This document shows positions 5,988 to 13,391 of a DNA stretch of 15,367 nucleotides, piece by piece. The notes under the pieces were generated by a model that did no database searches, was not told the DNA's origin, and saw only the letters and a list, made by a program, of their open reading frames with translations. The stretch is from Azoarcus sp. (lineage in GTDB: Bacteria > Pseudomonadota > Gammaproteobacteria > Burkholderiales > Rhodocyclaceae), in contig JAIRNL010000186.1 in the NCBI GenBank assembly GCA_031258035.1, positions 1-15,367 of the forward strand. The letters run 5' to 3'. Made by a program: the position numbers and the translations under genes. Numbering within the stretch: the stretch's first letter is position 1; each line of letters begins with the position of its first letter.

Positions 5988-6968
5988 ATGCATTGGGCGC
6001 GGATCGGCGAGGTCGGCTTTCTGGGCGGCATGCGTTTTCTGCACTGGGTCTACCGGCACGGCGGCATGGGGCCGTTCCGCGTCGTGCTGGCTCTGATCAT
6101 GCCGTGGTTTTTCCTGCGCAACGGCGTGGCGCGCCGCGCTTCCCGCGAATACCTTGCCCGCCTGCATGAGACGAGCGGCGGCGCGACCCCGCCGCCAAGC
6201 GGGTGGAACGTGTTTCGTCACTTCATGAGCTTTGGCGAAAACACGCTCGAAAATCTCGTCGCGGCGGACATGCGGGAAGATGTCCGGGCGCCGTTCAGCG
6301 CCGAGGGGCAGGCGTCCGTGTACCGCCATGTCGACGCGGGGCGCGGCGTGCTCATCATGACCGCGCATTTGGGGAGTCTCATGTTCCTGCGCCGGTTCTG
6401 GCGTGCCCACCGCGCCCATGTCCGGCTCACCCTCCTCGCGCATACCCGTCATGCCGGGCGCTTCAACCAGTTCGTGCGCCTGCTGAATCCGACAATGGAC
6501 ATTGATGTGATCCAGGTCGATGGCGTCGATGTCGGCACGGCCATGCTCTTGTCGGCGCGCATCGCGGCGGGCGGCATCGTGGTCATTGCCGGGGATCGCA
6601 TCCCGGCGACGCCGGGCGCGCCGGGCAAGACCACGCTCGCGGCGTCCTTTCTCGGCAAGGCGGCGCATTTTCCGGTCGGGCCGTATATTCTCGCCGCCGC
6701 GCTGGCTTGTCCCGTGTTCGTGGTGTTCGGCGTCCGTGGCAGCCAGGGGCTTGCCGTCACCGTGCGGCAACTCGCGGAACGCATCGTCCTGCCACGGCGC
6801 GGGCGCGAGGCGGCCATTCGCCCGTATCTCGAAACCTATGTCACCATGTTGGTCGGGGCATGCGCGGAATACCCCCTGCAATGGTTCAATTTTTACCCGT
6901 TCTGGCAAACTGCTGCCGGATATCCGGAGCTCGCGCGCGATGAGAAACCGACCAAGCCGCTGGCGTGA
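5988..6968 (+). CDS. LpxL/HtrB-like lipid acyltransferase (COG4261 type)
   Basis: The 326-residue protein resembles the late lipid A acyltransferase superfamily as found in APE clusters. An N-terminal hydrophobic segment (about 28-43) precedes the conserved block VLIMTAHLGSLMFLRRFW (121-138). Family members normally have H-x4-D/E here. His127 is present, but the position for the acidic residue is Met132, so the usual catalytic pair is incomplete. Later blocks include VIAGDRIP (the '.GDR' motif) and FLGKAAHFPVGPYILA, both typical. The likely role is acylation of the glycosylated pigment anchor. ATG 5988 is one base after the glycosyltransferase stop; earlier in-frame starts would run inside that gene. 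The 3' end overlaps the thioesterase gene by 29 bases. Confidence 0.82.
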   Translation: MHWARIGEVGFLGGMRFLHWVYRHGGMGPFRVVLALIMPWFFLRNGVARRASREYLARLHETSGGATPPPSGWNVFRHFMSFGENTLENLVAADMREDVRAPFSAEGQASVYRHVDAGRGVLIMTAHLGSLMFLRRFWRAHRAHVRLTLLAHTRHAGRFNQFVRLLNPTMDIDVIQVDGVDVGTAMLLSARIAAGGIVVIAGDRIPATPGAPGKTTLAASFLGKAAHFPVGPYILAAALACPVFVVFGVRGSQGLAVTVRQLAERIVLPRRGREAAIRPYLETYVTMLVGACAEYPLQWFNFYPFWQTAAGYPELARDEKPTKPLA

Positions 6969-7362
6969 AAGCGTGGAATTGCGGATTCCGTTTCATGATC
7001 TCGATCCGCTGGAGATATGCTGGCACGGGCATTACGTGCGTTATTTCGAGATTGCCCGCGCGGCGCTCCTGCGCACGTTCGATTACGATTACCCGGATAT
7101 GCGGGCATCCGGTCATGCCTGGCCGGTGATCGAACTCTACATCCGCTATGCGCGCCCGCTGCGCTACCACCAGCGCATCAGGGTGGAGGCTTCCCTCGTG
7201 GAATGGGAAAACCGGCTCAGGATCAACTACACGATCCACGACGCCGAAAGCGGCCAGCGGCTCACGCGCGGTTACACCATACAGGTGGCGGTCGACATGC
7301 GCACGCAGGAGATGTGCCTGCTCAGTCCTCCCGTCCTCGCCGAAAAACTGGGGCTGAAATGA
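6940..7362 (+). CDS. apeK: 4HBT-family thioesterase
   Basis: The 140-residue protein is a single hotdog domain of the 4-hydroxybenzoyl-CoA thioesterase type. The N-terminal motif FHDLDPLEICWHGHYVRYFE (18-37) is the family's active-site segment, with Asp22 as the likely catalytic acid. It then follows the usual pattern (ARPLRYHQRIRVEASL, then YTIHDAESGQRLTRGYT). In APE clusters this enzyme hydrolyses acyl-carrier thioesters, either releasing product or removing stalled chains. ATG 6940 has GGAG at 6926-6929 upstream and gives a normal family N-terminus. It lies inside the preceding gene, so the overlap is 29 bases; a GTG at 6973 is a possible but weaker alternative. The stop overlaps the next start as ATGA. 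Confidence 0.87.
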   Translation: MRNRPSRWRESVELRIPFHDLDPLEICWHGHYVRYFEIARAALLRTFDYDYPDMRASGHAWPVIELYIRYARPLRYHQRIRVEASLVEWENRLRINYTIHDAESGQRLTRGYTIQVAVDMRTQEMCLLSPPVLAEKLGLK

Positions 7363-7973
7363 AAGCGTCGTTGCCGAAAGCCATGTTCGCCGCTGCGGCG
7401 CTTTGTCTTGCCTTGCCGTTGCACGCCGCCGATCTGCTCGCGGAGGTTCGCGCCCGCCTCGCATCGACGCCGGTGACGCAGGGGGAGTTCCAGCAGACCC
7501 GCCATCTCGCGCGCATCGGCAAGCCGCTCGTCTCGAACGGGCGATTCCTGCTCGTCCGCGATCTCGGCGTGATCTGGGAGAACGTTGCGCCCATCGCGCA
7601 GACGATGCGCCTGACGAAAAACGAGATTCTGCAAACGGACGGGGCGGGTACCTCCGTGCGGCTTTCCGCCGACAGGGAGCCAGTGGTCGGCGTCATCAGC
7701 GGCATCCTGCTCGGGGTGCTCGCGGGCGAATTCGAGGCGCTCGCGCAGGGGTTCGACCACGACGGCAAGGTGGAAGGCGACAAGTGGCGGCTCGATTTCA
7801 GGCCCAGGGACGCCAAGCTCGGCCGCCTGATCGAAGCGATCTCGCTTCGCGGCGCGCGCGACATCGAGCAGGTCGAAATCAGGAGCGCCGCGGGCGACGT
7901 GACCCGCATCGCATTCAGGGCGCAGACGCACGCCGGGGAAGTCTCCGCCGAGACAAGGAAACGTTTTGAGTAA
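7359..7973 (+). CDS. apeL: LolA-like periplasmic carrier protein
   Basis: The 204-residue protein begins with a signal peptide (MKASLPKAMFAAAALCLALP, cleavage likely after LHA near residue 23). The mature part follows the LolA pattern: TPVTQGEFQQTRHLARI, SNGRFLLVRDLGVIWENV, and later FRPRDAKLGRLIEAISL. LolA carries lipoproteins across the periplasm in a hydrophobic half-barrel. The APE-cluster version is thought to carry the lipid-bound pigment from the inner membrane toward the outer membrane, together with the MMPL exporter that follows and the lipoprotein encoded at 11633. Its cargo is inferred from context only. It overlaps the thioesterase gene by four bases and the exporter gene by eight. 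Confidence 0.87.
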   Translation: MKASLPKAMFAAAALCLALPLHAADLLAEVRARLASTPVTQGEFQQTRHLARIGKPLVSNGRFLLVRDLGVIWENVAPIAQTMRLTKNEILQTDGAGTSVRLSADREPVVGVISGILLGVLAGEFEALAQGFDHDGKVEGDKWRLDFRPRDAKLGRLIEAISLRGARDIEQVEIRSAAGDVTRIAFRAQTHAGEVSAETRKRFE

Positions 7974-10299
7974 CCCGGGTCCGTCATCGGGCCTTGCGCG
8001 CGCGCATCGACTGCTTGCCTGGTTCTGGCTTGCCTTTTTGCTGGGCGCGGCCTGTTTTCTGCTTGCCGGCTGGCAGGAACGGCTCGGGCGCATTGATACC
8101 GATCTGCTGGCCCTGCTGCCGCGCGACGAACGGCGTCCGGCGCTCGAAGTCGCCCTGAAGGCGCTCGCCGAACGGGGCGAAAGGCAGTTGGCCCTGTTGG
8201 TTTCCGCCCGCGATGAGGCTGCGACGCACAAGGCCGCCGCCGAAGTGCGCGCGGCGCTGGACGGACTCGGCTTGACGGAGCAGGGCGTTGGCGCGGATTT
8301 TTCCGGCGATTTTTATTTTCCGTACCGGCAGGGTCTGCTGACCGCCGCCGACCGGGAATGGCTCGCCACGGTGACGCTGGATGCCGCCACGACGCGCGCC
8401 CTGAATCGTGCGCATGCGCTTTTTACGCCGGGCAATGTGCCGTGGCGCAGCGACCCTTACGGGTTTTTCGGCGACTGGCTCGCGGCGCTGGGCGAAGCCA
8501 CGCCCCTGCGTCCGATCGACGGCGATTTGATGGTCGAGCATGATGGATGGCACTATGCCGCGCTGATCTACGGATTGCCGCAAAGCGCCTTTGCCGCCGA
8601 TTTCCAGCAAAAACTGCTTGCCCGCCTCGATACGGCGCGGGATCGCCTCCACGCCGTCGAGCCGCGGGCGCGTTTCCTGCGCGCCGGCGCGGTGCTGCAT
8701 GCGGCGGCGGCGGCGCGGCAGGCGGAAAATGAAATGCGCCTCATCGGCCTGGGATCGCTGATCGGGACGTTTTTTCTGATTGGTTTCGTCTTCCAGAGCG
8801 CGCGCGCCCTGACGCTCATTGCGGTTTCGCTTGTCTCCGGCGCGGTCGTCGCGCTGCTTGCCGGTTTCCTGCTTTTCGAGCGCGTGCATGCCGTTACCCT
8901 CATTTTCGGCGCCAGCCTGATTGGCGTCGCTGTCGACTACGCCATTCTCGTATTCGCGCAACATCTCGGTAGCCAGGAATCTGTGTGGGAGCGTTACCGT
9001 CGGCTGCTGCCGACGCTGGGGATGGTGCTGCTCACGCCCGCGCTTGCTTACCTGGCTCTGGCTTTGACGCCTTTCCCCGGTCTGAAACAAATGGCGGTTT
9101 TCGCCGTGTGCGGGATTTTCGGCGCCTGGGCGAGCGTGCTGTGTTTTTACCCCTACCTGCTGCCCGCGGTTCTGCCGCTGCCCGACAACGCTGGCTTGAT
9201 GGCGCGCCTGCTCGCACGCTGGCCGCGCTGGCGCGACACCGGCAGGAACAGGTGGCTTGTCGTGTGCCTGTTTGCCGCCGTGGCGGGAGGGTGGACGCAG
9301 TTGCGGACGGACGATGACATTCGAGGTCTGTTCAGCGGCGACGCCGCGCTGATGGCCGAACACCGGCAGGTCTCCGAAATCCTGCGCCTGCCCAGCCCGG
9401 CGCAGATGTTTCTGCTCAACGCCGACACGCCAGAAACCTTGCTGCAAAACGAAGAAGCCCTGATCGAGCGCTTGCGCCCGTTTGTCGCGGCAAACCGGAT
9501 CGGCGGCTATGAAGCCGTGAGCCGCTGGCTGCCTTCCGGAGAAAAGCAGCGGCGCGCGCGCGCCCTGCAAGCGCGCCTGCAAGCGAGCCGCGACCGGATT
9601 GGCGAGGAGCTGGAACTGCCCGCCGGCTGGGATGCGGCATCCTCGTCCGCTGAAATTCTTACCGTCGACGCCTGGCTTGCGTCGCCAGCCAGCGCGCCTT
9701 TCCGCGCCCTCTGGCTTGGCGCGCTCCCGAACGGCGACGGCGCGGCGCCACGGTATGCGAGCATGGTGCTGTTGCAGAACCTGGCTGACCGCGACAGCGC
9801 GGATGCGCTCGCCGGACTGGCTGAGACCACTGCCGGCGTGGAATGGATCGACCAGACCGGCGCAATCTCCGCCCTGATGGCGCGCTACCGGGAACGGCTG
9901 ACGGCGGTACTGTCGCTTGCCTGCCTTCTCGTCCCTTTGTTGCTCTACCCTTTCTTCAAAGGGCGCGTCTGGCTCATCGTCGCGCCGGTTCTGGCTGCGG
10001 GCGCCGTCGCGCTCGCCATCATGGGCTATTTGGATATTCCCCTCCAGTTGCTGAGTATTCTCGCGCTCCTGCTTACCCTCGGCATGGGCGTCGATTACGC
10101 CATTTTCCTGCAAGCGCGCCAGACACACGCCCATACGCTGCTGGCGACCACGCTTGCCGCCTCGCTGACGCTTTTGTCTTTCGGCCTGCTGGCTTTTTCC
10201 GGCACGCCGGCGCTGCATGCGCTGGGCCTGACCGTCACGCTGGGCGTGGCGCTGTCGTGGCTGCTGACGCCGGTGTTCTTGCGGCACGAACGTGGCTGA
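7966..10299 (+). CDS. apeM: MMPL/RND-type exporter of the aryl polyene cluster
   Basis: The 777-residue protein is an inner-membrane exporter built of two similar halves. Each half has a large periplasmic domain followed by a bundle of membrane helices. The matching helix motifs GVAVDYAILVF (Asp324-Tyr325) and GMGVDYAIFLQ (Asp710-Tyr711) mark the two halves and are where RND and MMPL proteins hold proton-relay residues. One helix lies near the N-terminus (about 17-35). MMPL proteins export lipids and pigments; here the cargo is probably the aryl polyene lipid. The start is a TTG at 7966, chosen because AAGGAA (7955-7960) lies five bases upstream and the product begins just before the first helix. 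Its stop is followed by a 113-base gap, the longest in the cluster. Confidence 0.9.
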   Translation: MSNPGPSSGLARAHRLLAWFWLAFLLGAACFLLAGWQERLGRIDTDLLALLPRDERRPALEVALKALAERGERQLALLVSARDEAATHKAAAEVRAALDGLGLTEQGVGADFSGDFYFPYRQGLLTAADREWLATVTLDAATTRALNRAHALFTPGNVPWRSDPYGFFGDWLAALGEATPLRPIDGDLMVEHDGWHYAALIYGLPQSAFAADFQQKLLARLDTARDRLHAVEPRARFLRAGAVLHAAAAARQAENEMRLIGLGSLIGTFFLIGFVFQSARALTLIAVSLVSGAVVALLAGFLLFERVHAVTLIFGASLIGVAVDYAILVFAQHLGSQESVWERYRRLLPTLGMVLLTPALAYLALALTPFPGLKQMAVFAVCGIFGAWASVLCFYPYLLPAVLPLPDNAGLMARLLARWPRWRDTGRNRWLVVCLFAAVAGGWTQLRTDDDIRGLFSGDAALMAEHRQVSEILRLPSPAQMFLLNADTPETLLQNEEALIERLRPFVAANRIGGYEAVSRWLPSGEKQRRARALQARLQASRDRIGEELELPAGWDAASSSAEILTVDAWLASPASAPFRALWLGALPNGDGAAPRYASMVLLQNLADRDSADALAGLAETTAGVEWIDQTGAISALMARYRERLTAVLSLACLLVPLLLYPFFKGRVWLIVAPVLAAGAVALAIMGYLDIPLQLLSILALLLTLGMGVDYAIFLQARQTHAHTLLATTLAASLTLLSFGLLAFSGTPALHALGLTVTLGVALSWLLTPVFLRHERG

Positions 10300-10318
10300 A
10301 GGCATTGCCCCGGGAGGG

Positions 10319-10353
10319 AAGGCGGAAAATCGTCGCCGCTTCTTTTTTGTTTT
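10319..10353 (+). terminator. Terminator-like hairpin and T run between exporter and flavoenzyme genes
   Basis: GCGG (10322-10325) pairs with CCGC (10336-10339); AA (10319-10320) can pair with TT (10340-10341) if one G is bulged. An alternative GGCG/CGCC pairing is also possible. A T-rich run, TTTTTTGTTTT, follows directly. The stem is short, so it may act as a partial attenuator and not a full stop. Confidence 0.42.
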
Positions 10354-10412
10354 GTTCCGAGGCAGAATCAACAGGTCCGATTCTTTTGAACTTAACTAGG
10401 GAGAATGACACC
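10354..10412 (+). promoter_or_regulatory. AT-richer leader of the flavoenzyme gene
   Basis: This 59-base stretch is visibly richer in A and T than the coding DNA on either side and ends in a good ribosome site (AGGGAG, 10398-10403) nine bases before the ATG at 10413. I see no -35/-10 pair worth naming. It is the natural place for a second promoter if the hairpin just upstream stops the first transcript. Confidence 0.35.
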
Positions 10413-11648
10413 ATGCGTCAAGAAAAAAGCGAAATCATCATCATCGGCGCCGGCCCATCGGGTGCGGTGGCGGCGGGTTTGCTGCGCCGTGCCGGACGTG
10501 CCGTCACCATTCTGGAAAAGGAAGATTTCCCACGTTTCGTCATCGGCGAGAGCCTGCTGCCACAAAGCATGGAATACATTGAAGCCGCTGGAATGTTGCA
10601 AGATGTCGTCGAAGCCGGTTTCCAGTTCAAGAATGGCGCCGCGTTCGCCTGTGATACAAAATACGCATATTTCGATTTCCGCCAGAAATTCACGCCTGGC
10701 TGGGGGACGACCTATCAGGTGCAGCGCGGGCCTTTCGACAAGGTCCTGGCTGACGCCGCCGCGCGCATGGGCGCCGACATCCGCTATCGCCACGCCGTGA
10801 CCGCCGTCGATGTAGACGGCGACAGACCCGTCGTCACCGTGCGCCCGAACAGCGGCGAGGACTACCAGATCACCGGCGAATTCCTGCTCGATGCCAGCGG
10901 CTACGGGCGGGTGCTGCCCCGCTTGCTCGACCTGGACATTCCTTCCGGGCTGCCGGTGCGGCAGGCGATCTTTACCCATATCGAAGACCGCATCGCGCAA
11001 AATGCCGAAGCGGATTTCGACCGCGACAAGATCCTGATCTCGGTGCCGCCGGACGAAACCGATGTCTGGTTCTGGCTGATTCCCTTCTCCAACGGGCGTT
11101 CCTCGATCGGCGTCGTGGGGCGGCGCGAGCAGTTCGACGCCCGTGACGGCCGGGAGCAACTGCTCGACCGCGTGCGCCGGACGCCGAACCTGGCCAGATT
11201 GCTGAAAGAGGCGGTGTGGGACACGCCGGTACGGCAAATCGTCGGCTACTCCGCCAACGTCAAGGCCCTGTACGGACGCCATTTCGCGCTGCTGGGCAAT
11301 ACCACCGAGTTTCTCGATCCGGTGTTTTCCTCCGGCGTCACCATCGCGTTCAAATCGTCCGATCTGGCTGTCAAGGCGCTCCTGAAGCAGCTCGCGGGCG
11401 CGCCCGTCGACTGGGAACGCGAATACGCCGCCCCGCTCATGGTCGGCGTCGAAACGTTCCGCGCTTTCGTCACTGCCTGGTACGACCGGCGCTTGCAGGA
11501 CATCATCTTCGCGCCCAACAAGGCGCCGGAAGTCGAACGCATGGTTTCCGCGGTGCTGGCTGGCTACGCCTGGGATGAGGAAAATCCGTTCGTCGCCAAA
11601 CCGGAGCGTCGGCTGGCTTCGGTGCAGGCGGCATGCGCGCTCGCCTGA
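10413..11648 (+). CDS. FAD-dependent oxidoreductase with flavin-dependent halogenase motifs
   Basis: The 411-residue protein starts with an FAD-binding fold (IIIIGAGPSGAVAAG, 8-22; then ILEKEDFPRFVIGESLLP). It carries the marks of flavin-dependent halogenases of the phenol/pyrrole type: Lys73 in FQFKNGAAF (70-78), where these enzymes place the lysine that guides hypohalous acid; WFWLIP (219-224), a match to WxWxIP; and FLDPVFSSG (300-308), a match to the F-x-x-P-x-x-S-x-G flavin segment. Such enzymes chlorinate or brominate aromatic rings, and xanthomonadins are brominated aryl polyenes, so head-group halogenation is plausible. Related proteins of unproven activity occur in other APE clusters. 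It needs a flavin reductase partner, not encoded here. ATG 10413 follows a clear AGGGAG. It overlaps the lipoprotein gene by 16 bases. Confidence 0.85.
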   Translation: MRQEKSEIIIIGAGPSGAVAAGLLRRAGRAVTILEKEDFPRFVIGESLLPQSMEYIEAAGMLQDVVEAGFQFKNGAAFACDTKYAYFDFRQKFTPGWGTTYQVQRGPFDKVLADAAARMGADIRYRHAVTAVDVDGDRPVVTVRPNSGEDYQITGEFLLDASGYGRVLPRLLDLDIPSGLPVRQAIFTHIEDRIAQNAEADFDRDKILISVPPDETDVWFWLIPFSNGRSSIGVVGRREQFDARDGREQLLDRVRRTPNLARLLKEAVWDTPVRQIVGYSANVKALYGRHFALLGNTTEFLDPVFSSGVTIAFKSSDLAVKALLKQLAGAPVDWEREYAAPLMVGVETFRAFVTAWYDRRLQDIIFAPNKAPEVERMVSAVLAGYAWDEENPFVAKPERRLASVQAACALA

Positions 11649-12187
11649 TCGCCGGCTTTTTTCTCGTTTGCTGCGCTTTCGGCCTTGGCGCCTGCGCCTC
11701 GCGGTTTGCCGGGCAGGCGGCCGCGCCGCTCAGGATCCCCCCCGCCGCGCTGGGCGAGCGCACGGTGGAACAGCGGCTCGTCATGCGTTGGCCGGGCGGC
11801 GAACGCAGCGCGGAGGCGGTGCTGGAAATCGCCGATGGACGCCTGCGACTCGTCATGCTGGCTTTCGGCCTGCGTCTCCTCGGGCTGGAATACGATGGGG
11901 AAAAGCTCGTCGAGCAACGCTTCGCGCCGCATGCGCCGGAGGGGGTGCGCATCCTGAACGACCTGCTGCTGATCGCCGCGCCGCTGGAAGATCTGCGCCG
12001 CGCCCTGCCGCCGGGAGCGAGTGTGACGGAGAGGCGCGTAGACGGAAAGCTGCGCCGGGAAGTCGTCCTGGATGGCGCGGCGCAAGTCGTCGTCGACTAC
12101 GAAACGGAATCGCCCTGGCTGGGCAGGGTCGCGTTCGCGCATCGCGCCATGGGGTACGAACTCATTCTGGAATCGCATGAAATCTGA
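11633..12187 (+). CDS. DUF3261 family outer-membrane lipoprotein
   Basis: The 184-residue protein has a lipoprotein signal peptide with lipobox LGAC (18-21), so Cys21 should be lipidated after cleavage; the next residues (ASRF) carry no aspartate, favouring the outer membrane. The mature region (LVMLAFGLRLLGLEYDGEKL, then RREVVLDGAAQVVVDYE) alternates in a pattern of beta strands, reminiscent of LolB. It sits where APE clusters carry a DUF3261 lipoprotein, the position I remember as apeN. I infer that it accepts the pigment lipid from the LolA-like carrier at the outer membrane. The start overlaps the flavoenzyme gene by 16 bases, and the stop overlaps the ketosynthase start by 11. Confidence 0.85.
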   Translation: MRARLIAGFFLVCCAFGLGACASRFAGQAAAPLRIPPAALGERTVEQRLVMRWPGGERSAEAVLEIADGRLRLVMLAFGLRLLGLEYDGEKLVEQRFAPHAPEGVRILNDLLLIAAPLEDLRRALPPGASVTERRVDGKLRREVVLDGAAQVVVDYETESPWLGRVAFAHRAMGYELILESHEI

Positions 12188-13391
12188 ACCTTCCCCGCCG
12201 ATTCATTTGCACCCTCCCGCCATCCTGTGCGCGGCGGGGGATGATCCCGTCTCCGTGCGCGAGGCATTGTTCAGCGGCAACAGCCGGGGGATGCGGACGA
12301 CCGACGCCTACAGCCCGGGCCGGCCGCTGCGGCTCGGCATCGTGGATGTGGCATTGCCGGATGTCGGCACCCTGCCGACGGCGCAGCGTTCACGTAACAA
12401 CGCGCTGGCGCTGGCTGCGTTTTCCCGCATCGAGGCGAGGTACCGCAAACTTGCCGCCGGCCTGCCGGCCTCGCGGATCGCGGTGGTGATCGGCACCAGC
12501 ACCTCCGGCATGTTCGAGGCGGAGAACGCGATGGGGCATTTCGTCGCGCAAGGAAGCTGGCCGCGAGGCTTCCATTTCCTGCAACAGGAACTGGGTTCCC
12601 CGGCGCTCATGCTCGCCGGGCAACTGGGCGCGGCGGGGCCGGCTTACGCGGTGTCGACGGCCTGCACTTCCAGCGCCAAGGCATTGATCGCCGCCGCCCG
12701 CCTCATCGACGCCGGGATGGCCGACCTGGCTCTGGCGGGCGGGGTGGATACCCTGACGCGCTTTACCGTCGCGGGATTTTCGGCGCTGGAAGCCGTCTCG
12801 CCCGAGCCTTGCCTGCCGTTCTCGAAAAATCGCAAGGGCATCAACATCGGCGAGGGCGCGGCGCTTTTCCTGCTGAGCCGCGAGCGCCCGGGCGATGCGC
12901 CCCCCATCAGGATCGCCGGCTGGGGGGAAAGCTCCGACGGACACCACATTTCCGCCCCGGAGCCCACGGGAGCGGGCGCGAAACTGGCGATCGAAGCGGC
13001 GCTTGCCCGCGCCCGCATCGGCGCCGACGCCATCGGCTATGTCAATCTGCACGGCACCGCCACGCGCCAGAACGACGCCATGGAGAGCAGGGCGATGGCG
13101 GCCTGCTTTCCCGCCGCCGTGCCCATGAGCTCGACGAAACCGCTCACCGGACACACCTTAGGCGCGGCGGGCGCGCTGGAAGCCGCCATCTGCTGGTTGG
13201 CCCTGGCTGATGACGATCGTCGCCTGCCGCCGCAGATCTGGGACGGCGAGCCGGATCCGGACGATCCGCCCCTGCACCTGGCTGCGCCGGGCGAACGCGC
13301 CGCCGTGCCGTTAAAATACGCCCTTTCGACATCTTTCGCCTTTGGCGGCAGCAATACGGCACTGATTCTGGAGAGGATGGCATCGGCATGA
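12177..13391 (+). CDS. apeO: Beta-ketoacyl-ACP synthase (aryl polyene extension, FabB/FabF-like)
   Basis: The 404-residue protein is a complete ketosynthase. The catalytic triad is present: Cys163 in STACTSSAKAL, His292 in LHGTATRQND and His326 in GHTLGAAG. The C-terminal FAFGGSNTALIL is the usual glycine-rich end. It should condense malonyl-carrier with the growing aryl polyene, probably as a heterodimer with the chain-length-factor homologue encoded at 680, as shown for the ApeO/ApeC pair in other bacteria. ATG 12177 is chosen because it lies at the end of the lipoprotein gene (11-base overlap) and gives a normal N-terminus; the frame is open further upstream but only inside the lipoprotein gene. 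The stop overlaps the dehydratase start as ATGA. Confidence 0.92.
   Translation: MKSEPSPPIHLHPPAILCAAGDDPVSVREALFSGNSRGMRTTDAYSPGRPLRLGIVDVALPDVGTLPTAQRSRNNALALAAFSRIEARYRKLAAGLPASRIAVVIGTSTSGMFEAENAMGHFVAQGSWPRGFHFLQQELGSPALMLAGQLGAAGPAYAVSTACTSSAKALIAAARLIDAGMADLALAGGVDTLTRFTVAGFSALEAVSPEPCLPFSKNRKGINIGEGAALFLLSRERPGDAPPIRIAGWGESSDGHHISAPEPTGAGAKLAIEAALARARIGADAIGYVNLHGTATRQNDAMESRAMAACFPAAVPMSSTKPLTGHTLGAAGALEAAICWLALADDDRRLPPQIWDGEPDPDDPPLHLAAPGERAAVPLKYALSTSFAFGGSNTALILERMASA

Noticed and set aside
7984..10371. 795-codon open frame on the minus strand opposite the exporter gene
   Set aside because: It is a GC-rich shadow: rich in Arg, Gln, Gly and Ala, with no recognisable motif, and exactly opposite a well-supported exporter with matching membrane motifs.
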